From assembly GCA_913050215.1 (NCBI GenBank), contig CAJXBG010000004.1, positions 1 through 64,000 of the forward strand: a DNA stretch of 64,000 bases, given 5' to 3'. Shown here piece by piece: positions 44,478-53,311 of this stretch. The stretch comes from an uncultured Gammaproteobacteria bacterium (lineage in GTDB: Bacteria > Pseudomonadota > Gammaproteobacteria > Pseudomonadales > Azotimanducaceae). Under the pieces are notes generated by a model that did not search any database, was not told where the DNA came from, and saw only the letters and a program-made list of their open reading frames with translations. The first letter of the stretch is position 1. Each line of letters begins with the position of its first letter. A program made the translations under genes and the position numbers.

Positions 44478-45608
44478 ATGTTTCAGGGGTTAAATTTCGA
44501 ACCCGTCGTACTACCGGAAACGGCTGACGCGTTACGCAAGGAAGTGCGGGCTTTTCTTGACGAAGAGACCGGTTGGTTTCCTAACTCTGATTTTAATACG
44601 GGGGCATCTGCTGAGTTTAGTCAGCGACTCGCAAAAAGAGGGTGGGTCGGCATGACTTGGCCCAAGAAATACGGTGGGAGTGAGCGCTCATTTCTCGAGC
44701 GCTATGTGGTGACAGAAGAGCTGCTCGCTGCTGGTGCACCGGTTGCTGCGCATTGGATTGCTGATCGACAGAGCGGCCCGCTGCTATTGAAATTTGGTAC
44801 CGAAGAACAACGACAACGATTTTTACCACCGATTACCCGTGGCGAGAGTTTTTTCTCTATCGGTATGAGTGAACCAGACACGGGTTCGGATTTAGCCTCT
44901 ATTCGGACCAGTGCCGTTAAAGTTGACGGCGGTTGGCTTGTTAACGGCAGCAAGATCTGGACAAGTGGGGCCCACCTGAATCATTACATGGTCGCGCTCG
45001 TTCGGACAGAACCTGCCTCAGAAAACAGGCATGCGGGTATGAGCCAGTTGCTTATCGGTTTTGATGATCCCAATGTAACAGTCCGAGGCATCAAAAATTT
45101 GGCGGGAGAAAGTGATTTCAATCAGGTTTTCTTTGACGACGTTTTAGTGCCGGATGATCAAGTGATCGGTGAGCCGGGCAATGGTTGGGTTCAGGTCATA
45201 AGCGAATTGGGTTACGAGCGTAGTGGTCCCGAACGATTTCTCTCCTCTTTCCTCGTGATTCAAGAACTACTGAGAGAAGTGGGAAGCAACCCTACGGATG
45301 AGCAGGCTGCGCTCATTGGAAAATTAGTTGCCGAACTGGTGACGCTGAGAAGAATGTCAATCTCGGTCGCTGGCATGTTGGAAGAAGGCAAAGCGCCAAA
45401 CACTGAAGCTGCGTTGATCAAGGAGCTGGGTAATACCTTCGAGCGTATTGTCCCTGAAATTGTCCGTCCGGTCTTGCCCCAAGACGCATCGGCACATTTT
45501 TTGGCGACGCTTAACGATGCTATTTTACATGCGCCTTCCTTCACGCTTCGGGGTGGCACGCGGGAGATTCTTAGAGGTGTCATTGCGCGCGGTCTGGGCT
45601 TGAGATAA
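44478..45608 (+). CDS. Acyl-CoA dehydrogenase family protein (SEPG-type subunit)
   Basis: A 376-residue acyl-CoA dehydrogenase. GMSEPDTGSDLASI, KIWTSGAHLNHYM and TLRGGTREILRGVIARGLGL are present. Gly replaces Glu in the terminal motif and the G-helix LGYERSG gives a likely base. GAGG is upstream of the ATG. A second, smaller dehydrogenase gene follows after 59 bases. The two probably make a heteromeric enzyme like those used for bulky or steroid acyl-CoA side chains, but the substrate here is unproven. Confidence 0.9.
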   Translation: MFQGLNFEPVVLPETADALRKEVRAFLDEETGWFPNSDFNTGASAEFSQRLAKRGWVGMTWPKKYGGSERSFLERYVVTEELLAAGAPVAAHWIADRQSGPLLLKFGTEEQRQRFLPPITRGESFFSIGMSEPDTGSDLASIRTSAVKVDGGWLVNGSKIWTSGAHLNHYMVALVRTEPASENRHAGMSQLLIGFDDPNVTVRGIKNLAGESDFNQVFFDDVLVPDDQVIGEPGNGWVQVISELGYERSGPERFLSSFLVIQELLREVGSNPTDEQAALIGKLVAELVTLRRMSISVAGMLEEGKAPNTEAALIKELGNTFERIVPEIVRPVLPQDASAHFLATLNDAILHAPSFTLRGGTREILRGVIARGLGLR

Positions 45609-45667
45609 AACCAATTAAATACTGTTGAATGCGTTTCCTACAGGGAGCGCTGGCAGGGAGATATGAA

Positions 45668-46702
45668 ATGAGAGAGGAAACGCGTCTTATCATTGAGACG
45701 ACTAACAGGATTCTGTCAGACCTTTGTACACCGGGGGTTGTTGACGCAACAGAGTCCGGTCAATTTGCTACTCAACTTTGGCAAACGCTGAACGAAAACG
45801 GGTTGATTCTCGCGGGATTACCCGAGCATTTGGGTGGTGCCGGCGGGGAGATGGGAGACTCACTGACAGTCATTCGCTGCGCGGCGCGATTTGCAGCACC
45901 AATACCGATCGCGGAAACGTTTATTGCCGCATCGTTGGCGAATTTTGTGGGCGCAACCTCATTTTCTGGCGGTGTCGTGACAGTGGCAAACGGCGAATTT
46001 GAGTTGTCAGAAAACAATACGTTGACTGGAAAAGCCAACAATGTCGCTTTTGCTCGGTGGGCTGATCGAATTTACATTCCAGCAAAACAACAAGGTGCAA
46101 GCGTACTCTGTGTTGTCGACAGAGATGCAGTCGAGCTAACAGAACAGGTAAGTATTGCCGGTGAACCAAGAGATACGATAGAAGTTAATCTCGTGATTGA
46201 CGCTGCTGATATTTACCAGGCGCCGAGTGAGCTTCAGGATTACGCACGTCGCCTAGGCGCAATGACCCGCTCAGTGATGATGTCAGGGGCATTGGAAAGC
46301 GCTTTGGAATTAGTTGTGGACTACTCATTGACGAGACAGCAATTTGGACGGTCAATTTCGAAATTTCAGGCCATTCAGCATCAGCTCGCGACAATGGCCG
46401 GGGAGGTTGCTGCCAGCATCCGTGCTGCGGATTCTCTTGCCCAGCTCCAGCAACCGGTTGAACTGGAAGTTGCATTTGCCAAGTCTCGGGTGGGGCAGGC
46501 ATGTGGTCCGTGCGCAGAAGTTGCACATCAGGTAATGGGGGCGATCGGGTACACGCTGGAGCATCACCTTAATCATCGAACCAGAAGGTTGTGGTGCTGG
46601 CGCGAGGAATACGGCAATGAGCGTCAATGGCAGGAACTGATTGGTCATGAAATGTGTCGCACCGGCGCTGATGAATTGTGGCCTCGGGTCGCAAGCCTCT
46701 AG
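45668..46702 (+). CDS. Acyl-CoA dehydrogenase family protein (short partner subunit)
   Basis: A 344-residue protein with an acyl-CoA dehydrogenase fold. The FAD helix TRQQFGRSISKFQAIQHQLA is kept and the terminal HHLNHRTRRLWCWREEYG resembles the partner-subunit type. There is no SEPG loop and no YER Glu, so it probably helps form the active site of the preceding enzyme. I chose the ATG at 45668, with AGGGAGA upstream. An ATG at 45629 would add 13 residues with a weaker site. Confidence 0.85.
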   Translation: MREETRLIIETTNRILSDLCTPGVVDATESGQFATQLWQTLNENGLILAGLPEHLGGAGGEMGDSLTVIRCAARFAAPIPIAETFIAASLANFVGATSFSGGVVTVANGEFELSENNTLTGKANNVAFARWADRIYIPAKQQGASVLCVVDRDAVELTEQVSIAGEPRDTIEVNLVIDAADIYQAPSELQDYARRLGAMTRSVMMSGALESALELVVDYSLTRQQFGRSISKFQAIQHQLATMAGEVAASIRAADSLAQLQQPVELEVAFAKSRVGQACGPCAEVAHQVMGAIGYTLEHHLNHRTRRLWCWREEYGNERQWQELIGHEMCRTGADELWPRVASL

Positions 46703-46731
46703 TATCAGTTATTGATGACGGGGATAGCGTG

Positions 46732-47109
46732 ATGACAGATGAAGAAATGTTATTTGTAATGGCTGAGTTCAGAAAAGGCTACGGCACGGGTGATAAAGAG
46801 CGATTGCTTGCAGTAACAACGCAGGATTTTGAATGGCATCAACACAATGGTGGAGAAGGACCAACTGGTCGAGTCATTAAAGGAATAGAGGGCTTGCTTG
46901 AGGAGCTTACGTGGAGACAAGCACATTGGCGCGACGTGACCTACGAGAATTTGACCGAGCGGGCGGCAGGCGACGTTATTCTGCAGATGTTTACTACTCG
47001 GGGAGTTGATGAAAACGATAACAGCTATCACGTTAATGTTGTCGACGTCTATCCCGTGCGGGAGGGTCTTATCTGCCGCAAAGATACCTATTGGAAAAAT
47101 ATTACTTAA
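46732..47109 (+). CDS. NTF2-like (SnoaL-type) protein
   Basis: A 125-residue cone-shaped NTF2-like fold: FVMAEFRKGYGTGDKERLL, VTTQDFEWHQHNGG and IKGIEGLLEEL, then strands ending VVDVYPVREGLICRKDTYW. The family includes ketosteroid isomerase-like and SnoaL-like proteins, and its members are often small-molecule isomerases or binding proteins. GGGGA precedes the ATG at 46732. A GTG at 46678 lies inside the previous gene. The neighbours suggest a CoA-ester catabolic role; the reaction is unknown. Confidence 0.82.
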   Translation: MTDEEMLFVMAEFRKGYGTGDKERLLAVTTQDFEWHQHNGGEGPTGRVIKGIEGLLEELTWRQAHWRDVTYENLTERAAGDVILQMFTTRGVDENDNSYHVNVVDVYPVREGLICRKDTYWKNIT

Positions 47110-47921
47110 TGTCACTGTTACAGCGCCTGATCAAACGTTTAGATCTACAACAGCGTGAAACCGATGTTTATGTAGGCGGTTCCGGCGAAGGGGGTGTGAC
47201 GGAAAACGCGCGTTTGTTCGGCGGCATGGTAGCGGCTCAGGCGACGATGGCAGCGCAACTGAGTGTGGATGACTTTCCATTACATTCGCTGCATGCCTAC
47301 TTTTTGAGACCTGGACGCCCAAACGCTGAGATCGTGTTTGAAGTCACCCGCGCGAAAGAAGGGAAAAATTTTCGCGCGCGTAATGTGTCGGCGATTCAGA
47401 ATGATGAAATCATTTTTCAATTACAGGCAAGCTTTCAGCGCGAGGAGCCGGGGGTTGTTCATCAGGATGCTGCACCCGCTCTGGTGGACCCGAAAAGTTT
47501 GCCCAATCGAGATCAACTTAGGGGTAGAGAGCGCTGGCGAGAGATGCCTATCGATGTGAGGATGGCCACTGAGATTACTGGCAGTGAAAAGCTGCCCCCG
47601 GACCAACAGATATATGTGAGGGCAAACGGAGATTTACCAGCCGATCCAAAAATTCATCTGGCCATGGTCGTTTACGCCAGTGATCGGTCTCTGCTGGATA
47701 CTGCCTGGAGACCCCACGCGGATAAAGGCAAGCAGAGTGGCGCGAGTCTTGATCACAGCATGTGGTTTCATCAGCCACCGGTTTTTAACGAATGGCTGCT
47801 CTATGATTTACATAGTCCGGCCGCGAGGGCAGGTCGAGGACTTGCCTTTGGTGCGATGTATAACCTCTCTGGTGAACGGGTTGTTTCGATCGCGCAAGAA
47901 GGCGTCATGAGGCTTCGTTAG
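47109..47921 (+). CDS. tesB: Acyl-CoA thioesterase II (TesB family)
   Basis: A 270-residue double-hotdog thioesterase. RLFGGMVAAQATMAAQ at the N-terminal half, HSLHAYFLRPGRP and the C-terminal LDHSMWFHQPPVFNEWLLYD are the family marks, with the catalytic Asp likely in the last hotdog. It hydrolyses medium and long acyl-CoAs. The ATG at 47109 overlaps the stop of the NTF2-like gene (TAATG). Its TAG stop overlaps the stop of the converging liuD gene. Confidence 0.92.
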   Translation: MSLLQRLIKRLDLQQRETDVYVGGSGEGGVTENARLFGGMVAAQATMAAQLSVDDFPLHSLHAYFLRPGRPNAEIVFEVTRAKEGKNFRARNVSAIQNDEIIFQLQASFQREEPGVVHQDAAPALVDPKSLPNRDQLRGRERWREMPIDVRMATEITGSEKLPPDQQIYVRANGDLPADPKIHLAMVVYASDRSLLDTAWRPHADKGKQSGASLDHSMWFHQPPVFNEWLLYDLHSPAARAGRGLAFGAMYNLSGERVVSIAQEGVMRLR

Positions 47922-49933
47922 TGATAGTCCGACGCCTCAAAATCCAGTAGTGTGGCGCCACCCTCGACAAGATCCCCAATTTTGTAAAAGATTTCTCCAA
48001 CAACGCCATCGACGGGTGCCTGCATGGCATGCTCCATCTTCATAGCTTCCATAATGAGCAATGTGGTGCCTGATGCTACGGTTTGTCCCGGTGAGGCGAG
48101 GATGTCGATAATTGTGCCGTTCATGGGAGCGACAAACCCTGCATCCAGATCATCCGTAGCGTCTTCCGAAGCGAACATGGGTTTCGTTTCGATATCAAAC
48201 GCTGTCTCGCTGGAAAAAATAGAGATATTACCCTCACTCTGAAAAACACAAGCTGTTTGCTGACGACCTTCGATGGTAACTTTTAGTTGATCGCCGGTAA
48301 GTTCAGCATCCACATCGACCGTTGTCGCTGGTGTCTTGACTTTGAAACGTCGGTGTTCGCGAGTGCCGATCTCTTCAGCGGTTAAGTCCAGTTCTTCACC
48401 CTGATAGATCACGGTTCTTGCGTGTATACACGCTGCATTCAAGCGCCAGTTATCATCGGTACGCCACGGATTCGCAGCATCGGAGCGCGTCGATTCGCGA
48501 GGGTTTATGGTTGTCGCTTCGCTAAGGACAAGATAGCACATGGTCATCGCCAAAAAGTGGTCCACCCGTGCGTTCTTTTGTTCGAACAAAGTCTCTCTGT
48601 GTTGCTCAATGAAACCGGTATGGACCAGTCCTTCGCTGAAGGCTTTACTTGTGCTTAGAGATTTCAGAAACTCAATGTTGGTTGTGACACCGCGCACGCG
48701 ATAGGCGGCCAGTGCTTTTGTCAGGCGACGCAATGCAAGCTCACGATCCCGATCCCAGACAATAAGTTTCGCAATCATCGGGTCATAAAACACACCAACG
48801 TCATCACCTTCACTCACGCCGCTGTCGACTCTGACATGGTCAGATTCAGTTGGGGTTTGTAACAGTTTCAGACTGCCGGCAGCTGGCAGGAAATCATTTT
48901 CTGGATCTTCAGCGTAGATTCTCGCCTCAAACGCATGTCCCTGTATTTGAAGTTCAGCCTGAGTGAGAGGTAGCGTTTGTCCGTCAGCGACACGCAATTG
49001 CCATTCGACGAGATCTTGACCGGTAATCATCTCAGTCACGGGATGTTCAACCTGAAGGCGTGTGTTCATTTCCATAAAGTAAAAAGTGCCATCCGCGGAT
49101 AACAAAAATTCTACGGTGCCTGCCCCAACATAGTCGATTGCTAATGCTGCCTTGACTGCAGCTTCTCCCATAGCTGCTCGCAGCGCTGGCGTCATACTTG
49201 GTGCGGGTGCTTCTTCAATAATTTTTTGATGTCGACGTTGTACACTGCAATCACGCTCAAACAGATAGACACCATTCCCCTGTTCGTCGCAAAACACCTG
49301 TACCTCGACGTGTCTGGGATCAAGTAAGTATTTTTCAACCAGCATCACGTCATCGCCGAAGCTTGATAGGGCTTCTCGTTTAGCTGCCGCTAGTCCCTCG
49401 TCAAATTCAGCCGCTGAGTGAACTTGGCGCATGCCTTTGCCGCCACCGCCGGCTGCTGCTTTTAGGAGTACCGGATAGCCAACGGTATCCGCTGCATCCT
49501 TCAGCACCTTAATCGCCTGATCAGCGCCATGGTAACCGGACAAGACGGGTACACCGGCGGATTGCATAATGTTTTTTGCTGCTGATTTTGATCCCATTGC
49601 TTCGATTGCGGCAACCGGAGGTCCAATAAATGTAATACCTGCCGTCATACATACGTTGGCAAATTCCGGATTTTCAGAGAGGAATCCGTATCCCGGGTGA
49701 ATTGCTTGGGCACCGGTGAGTTTTGCTGCTTCCAGAATACGTGCCTGTTGAAGATAAGAATCCGCCGGTGCAGAACCACCGACATGTACAGCTTCGTCAG
49801 CCATTGAAACATGTAGGGCATCGGCATCCGCATCGGAATAGATAGCGACAGTTGCGACACCGAGTTTTTTTGCCGTTCTTATCACTCGGCAGGCAATCTC
49901 ACCGCGATTGGCAATTAGAATCTTGGTAAACAT
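47918..49933 (-). CDS. liuD: Methylcrotonyl-CoA carboxylase biotin-containing subunit (LiuD)
   Basis: A 671-residue alpha subunit. The biotin carboxylase part opens FTKILIANRGEIACRVIRTAKKLG and has the ATP loop AAAGGGGKGMRQVHS, then EMNTRLQVEHPVTE. The C-terminal domain holds the biotinylated Lys in IMEAMKMEHAMQAP. It carboxylates biotin with ATP and bicarbonate for leucine breakdown. liuB lies nine bases upstream on the same strand. A propionyl-CoA role is possible from sequence alone, but the neighbours favour methylcrotonyl-CoA. Confidence 0.92.
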   Translation of the reverse strand: MFTKILIANRGEIACRVIRTAKKLGVATVAIYSDADADALHVSMADEAVHVGGSAPADSYLQQARILEAAKLTGAQAIHPGYGFLSENPEFANVCMTAGITFIGPPVAAIEAMGSKSAAKNIMQSAGVPVLSGYHGADQAIKVLKDAADTVGYPVLLKAAAGGGGKGMRQVHSAAEFDEGLAAAKREALSSFGDDVMLVEKYLLDPRHVEVQVFCDEQGNGVYLFERDCSVQRRHQKIIEEAPAPSMTPALRAAMGEAAVKAALAIDYVGAGTVEFLLSADGTFYFMEMNTRLQVEHPVTEMITGQDLVEWQLRVADGQTLPLTQAELQIQGHAFEARIYAEDPENDFLPAAGSLKLLQTPTESDHVRVDSGVSEGDDVGVFYDPMIAKLIVWDRDRELALRRLTKALAAYRVRGVTTNIEFLKSLSTSKAFSEGLVHTGFIEQHRETLFEQKNARVDHFLAMTMCYLVLSEATTINPRESTRSDAANPWRTDDNWRLNAACIHARTVIYQGEELDLTAEEIGTREHRRFKVKTPATTVDVDAELTGDQLKVTIEGRQQTACVFQSEGNISIFSSETAFDIETKPMFASEDATDDLDAGFVAPMNGTIIDILASPGQTVASGTTLLIMEAMKMEHAMQAPVDGVVGEIFYKIGDLVEGGATLLDFEASDYH

Positions 49934-49942
49934 GGTAGCTCC

Positions 49943-51550
49943 CTACATTCGGAACACGCCAAAGCGTGTTTCTGCAATGGGTTTGTTTAGTGCTGCGGAT
50001 AACGACAGAGCGATGACGCGGCGGGTGTCTTGCGGCGTGATAATGCCGTCATCCCATAGTCGCGCGGAGGCGTAATACGCGTGCCCCTCTTCTTCAAAGT
50101 TATCAATTACTGGTTGCTTAAACGCGGCTTCCTCTTCCTCCGACCAGGTGTCACCTTTCGTCTCAATCTGGGTGCGCCTTACCTGGGCTAACACGCCAGC
50201 AGCTTGTTCGCCGCCCATGACCGAGATTCTGGCGTTGGGCCACATAAATAGAAAGTTTGGATCGTAGGCACGACCACACATGCCATAATTTCCAGCACCA
50301 TATGAGTTGCCGATGATAATCGTAATTTTGGGCACCTTCACACAGGCGACGGCAGTGACCATTTTGGCCCCGTGTTTGGCGATGCCCGTGCTTTCGTATT
50401 GTTTACCCACCATGAATCCGGTGATATTTTGAAGGAATAGAAGTGGTATTTTGCGCTGGCCGCACAACTCAATAAAGTGCGCGCCCTTTTGCGCTGACTC
50501 GCTAAACAGCACGCCGTTATTTGCCACGATACCGACAGGGTAGCCGTGAATTCGCGCGAAACCACAGACGAGCGTTGTGCCATAGCGTGCTTTAAACTCA
50601 TCGAAATCTGAGGCGTCAACGAGTCGAGCGATAATCTCGCGAACATCAAAAGGTTTCTTGGAATCCCGCGGGATAATGCCATCTAGCTCGGCGGCATCGT
50701 ACAGCGGTGCCTCGGGTGTCTTGACATCAAGCGTCACTTGTTTGATTCGATTAAACCGGCTAACTCTGTCGCGGGCAATGTTGAGTGCGTGATGATCACT
50801 GACAGCATAGTGGTCCGCAACACCCGAATCTCTTGTGTGTACATCGGCCCCACCTAATTCCTCCGCTGTGACTTCTTCTCCGGTAGCCGCTTTAACAAGT
50901 GGTGGCCCTGCTAAGAAAATAGTGCCTTGGTCTTTGACGATAATTGACTCGTCTGACATTGCCGGCACGTATGCGCCGCCAGCAGTGCATGAACCCATCA
51001 CCACCGCAATTTGGGGTATGTTCTCAGCAGACATGTTTGCCTGATTAAAAAAGATTCTTCCGAAGTGGTCTTTGTCAGGAAAAACCTCATCCTGATTCGG
51101 CAGATTCGCACCACCGGAATCAACCAGATAGATGCAAGGCAGGTGGTTTTCCCAGGCAATAGTTTGGGCGCGCAGGTGCTTCTTTACTGTTAGAGGGTAG
51201 TAAGTTCCACCCTTAACTGTGGCATCGTTAGCAACGATAATGCATTCCTGGCCATTAACGACACCGATGCCCGTGACAATACCAGCAGACGGAATAACAT
51301 CGTCGTAGGTTTTGTGCGCGGCCAACTGAGACAATTCGAGAAAGGGCGTGCCGGGATCAATCAGCGCGTCAATTCTGTCCCTGACGAGAAGTTTTCCTCG
51401 ACTGATATGACGGGCCTGGTTTTTCTCTCCACCGCCTTCTTTAATCAGTGCCACAACTTGCGTGAGATCGCCGATAAGGTCTGACATATAGGCCTGATTA
51501 TCGGAAAAGTCCTCAGATCTTGGGTTAACCTTTGAAACAATGATGCTCAT
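49943..51550 (-). CDS. liuB: Methylcrotonyl-CoA carboxylase carboxyltransferase subunit (LiuB)
   Basis: A 535-residue beta subunit. [22 protein letters not shown] and [20 protein letters not shown] belong to the N-lobe acyl-CoA site. [25 protein letters not shown] and [17 protein letters not shown] belong to the carboxybiotin site. It moves CO2 from biotin to 3-methylcrotonyl-CoA. It is 46 bases from liuA and nine from liuD. The long conserved blocks match MCC beta rather than propionyl-CoA carboxylase. Confidence 0.93.
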   Translation of the reverse strand: MSIIVSKVNPRSEDFSDNQAYMSDLIGDLTQVVALIKEGGGEKNQARHISRGKLLVRDRIDALIDPGTPFLELSQLAAHKTYDDVIPSAGIVTGIGVVNGQECIIVANDATVKGGTYYPLTVKKHLRAQTIAWENHLPCIYLVDSGGANLPNQDEVFPDKDHFGRIFFNQANMSAENIPQIAVVMGSCTAGGAYVPAMSDESIIVKDQGTIFLAGPPLVKAATGEEVTAEELGGADVHTRDSGVADHYAVSDHHALNIARDRVSRFNRIKQVTLDVKTPEAPLYDAAELDGIIPRDSKKPFDVREIIARLVDASDFDEFKARYGTTLVCGFARIHGYPVGIVANNGVLFSESAQKGAHFIELCGQRKIPLLFLQNITGFMVGKQYESTGIAKHGAKMVTAVACVKVPKITIIIGNSYGAGNYGMCGRAYDPNFLFMWPNARISVMGGEQAAGVLAQVRRTQIETKGDTWSEEEEAAFKQPVIDNFEEEGHAYYASARLWDDGIITPQDTRRVIALSLSAALNKPIAETRFGVFRM

Positions 51551-51596
51551 TTTCTCTACCTTCTAAAAAGACCGTCTGGTGAGTCTCCGGGTTTTG

Positions 51597-52766
51597 TCAT
51601 GCAGACTCTGCAAATAACTCCCGACCAATTAACATTCGGCGAACCTCGGATGTTCCCGCACCGATTTCATAAAGCTTTGCATCTCTTAGCAGACGCCCGG
51701 TCGAAAAATCGTTGATGTATCCATTACCACCGAGCGCCTGAATGGCCTGTAGCGCCATTTGGGTTGCCTGTTCGGCCGTATAGAGTATGACTCCCGCGGC
51801 ATCTTTCCGGCTTTCGAGACCACGGTCACATGCTCTGGCCACGGCGTATAGATAAGCGCGGCTAGCACTAAGTGAGGTGTACATGTCAGCCAATTTGCCC
51901 TGCATAAGCTGGAATTCACCGATCGCTTGACCGAATTGCTTACGGTCATGGACGTAGGGCAATACAACATCGATACATGCTTGCATAATGCCTAACGGCC
52001 CACCGGAGAGTACCGTACGCTCGTAGTCGAGCCCTGACATCAACACACCGACACCTGCATTTTCTTTGCCCAGAATATTGGTCGCGGGTACTTCACAATT
52101 CTCGAACACGAGTTCACAGGTGTTAGAGCCTCGCATGCCCAGTTTGTCGAGCTTGGATGCTCGTGAGAATCCCGGGGAATCTCGTTCGACAATAAAAGCG
52201 GTGATACCCCTGGAACTCTGTTCCGGATCTGTTTTAGCGTAAATGATATAGGTGTTAGCGTCCGGTCCGTTTGTAATCCACATCTTGGTGCCGTTCAGGA
52301 CAAAGACATCGCCATGTTTCTCAGCCTTGAGCGTCATGCTCACGACATCAGATCCTGCACCTGGCTCGGACATGGCGAGCGCTCCGATGTGCTCTCCTGA
52401 ACATAATTTCGGTAGGTAGTTACTGCGTTGTTCATCTGTACCGTTCTTCGATATTTGGTTGACGCAGAGATTCGAATGCGCCCCATAGGATAGTCCGACG
52501 GAGGCGGAAGCGCGGCTAATTTCCTCCATGGCGATGACATGTGCCAGATAGCCCATATTGCTGCCGCCAAACTCTTCGCTGACGGTAATACCCAGTACGC
52601 CAAGTTCTCCCATCTTTTGCCAAAGGTCCATTGGAAATTCGTTGTTTTTATCAATTGCATTCGCCCTGGGGGCGATCTCTGCTTCGCTAAAACGACGCAC
52701 AGTTTCCCTTAGCATGTCGATATCTTCGCCAAGGTTGTGGTCGAGCATGGCGTAGGATGTGCTCAT
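51597..52766 (-). CDS. liuA: Isovaleryl-CoA dehydrogenase (LiuA)
   Basis: A 389-residue acyl-CoA dehydrogenase. [19 protein letters not shown] and [14 protein letters not shown] are typical of isovaleryl-CoA dehydrogenase. The catalytic Glu is in [18 protein letters not shown] (the human Glu254 position). The end is [17 protein letters not shown]. It oxidises isovaleryl-CoA to 3-methylcrotonyl-CoA, the substrate of LiuBD downstream. GGAGG sits upstream of the ATG. It follows liuR by 42 bases, giving the order liuR-liuA-liuB-liuD; liuC and liuE are absent. Confidence 0.95.
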   Translation of the reverse strand: MSTSYAMLDHNLGEDIDMLRETVRRFSEAEIAPRANAIDKNNEFPMDLWQKMGELGVLGITVSEEFGGSNMGYLAHVIAMEEISRASASVGLSYGAHSNLCVNQISKNGTDEQRSNYLPKLCSGEHIGALAMSEPGAGSDVVSMTLKAEKHGDVFVLNGTKMWITNGPDANTYIIYAKTDPEQSSRGITAFIVERDSPGFSRASKLDKLGMRGSNTCELVFENCEVPATNILGKENAGVGVLMSGLDYERTVLSGGPLGIMQACIDVVLPYVHDRKQFGQAIGEFQLMQGKLADMYTSLSASRAYLYAVARACDRGLESRKDAAGVILYTAEQATQMALQAIQALGGNGYINDFSTGRLLRDAKLYEIGAGTSEVRRMLIGRELFAESA

Positions 52767-52808
52767 TATTTCCTCCTATTTATTCTTTGTGACAAGTTAT
52801 TAAGTGCT

Positions 52809-53210
52809 TCATGCATTCGATAACGCTTCAGTGCAGTTCTTTTCCCAAAGCTTGAGATCCTCAAACATAGCATCCAGGTCTTCCTGCTGGCGGACGAGCT
52901 GAATTTTCTTTTCCCCAATTTTCGCGAGCAGTGCTTTTAGCTGTTTTTGATTGTTTGTGCCTGGGTTGTACATGGCGATGATTTCACTACTCTCTTGGAG
53001 ATCTAGCCCTAGACGTTTACCCCGTAATATGAGTTTGAGCCTGGTACGGTCACCCGCATTGTAGATTCTGAGCTGGCCCTGCCTGTGAGGAGACAGCATC
53101 CCTTTCTCCTCATAGAAACGAAGTGTGCGTGTAGTGATGTCGAATTCTTCGGCCAGGTCGCGGATGGTATAAGTTGGCATCGGGGTACGCATGAGTGTTG
53201 TATTACTCAC
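52809..53210 (-). CDS. liuR: MerR family transcriptional regulator LiuR
   Basis: A protein of about 123-133 residues with a MerR DNA-binding head, TYTIRDLAEEFDITTRTLRFYEEKG, followed by RLKLILRGKRLGLDLQESSEIIAMY and a dimer helix. No metal-binding Cys cluster is seen, as in the organic-acid-type members. It heads the liu operon and should control it. The open frame starts at a GTG at 53210. ATGs at 53192 and 53180 are equally possible, and a promoter whose -10 box is at 53211-53216 would favour one of these. Confidence 0.88.
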   Translation of the reverse strand: MSNTTLMRTPMPTYTIRDLAEEFDITTRTLRFYEEKGMLSPHRQGQLRIYNAGDRTRLKLILRGKRLGLDLQESSEIIAMYNPGTNNQKQLKALLAKIGEKKIQLVRQQEDLDAMFEDLKLWEKNCTEALSNA

Positions 53211-53219
53211 AGAGTAACG

Positions 53220-53235
53220 TTTACGTTAACGTAAA
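53220..53235. promoter_or_regulatory. 16-bp palindromic LiuR-type operator upstream of liuR
   Basis: TTTACGTTAACGTAAA is a perfect palindrome directly before liuR. It lies within the spacer between a possible -35 (TTGCTT, complement of 53234-53239) and a -10-like TACTCT (complement of 53211-53216), the typical place for a MerR-family operator. The promoter boxes are modest, so their assignment is inferred. The site should control liuRABD in response to a leucine/isovalerate intermediate. Confidence 0.75.
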
Positions 53236-53311
53236 GCAACGATCGATTTTTTTAAGGCGTATCGGTTTTTCAAGGCGTATCAAGTTTCACAGATACTGAC
53301 TGCCGTTTCGA

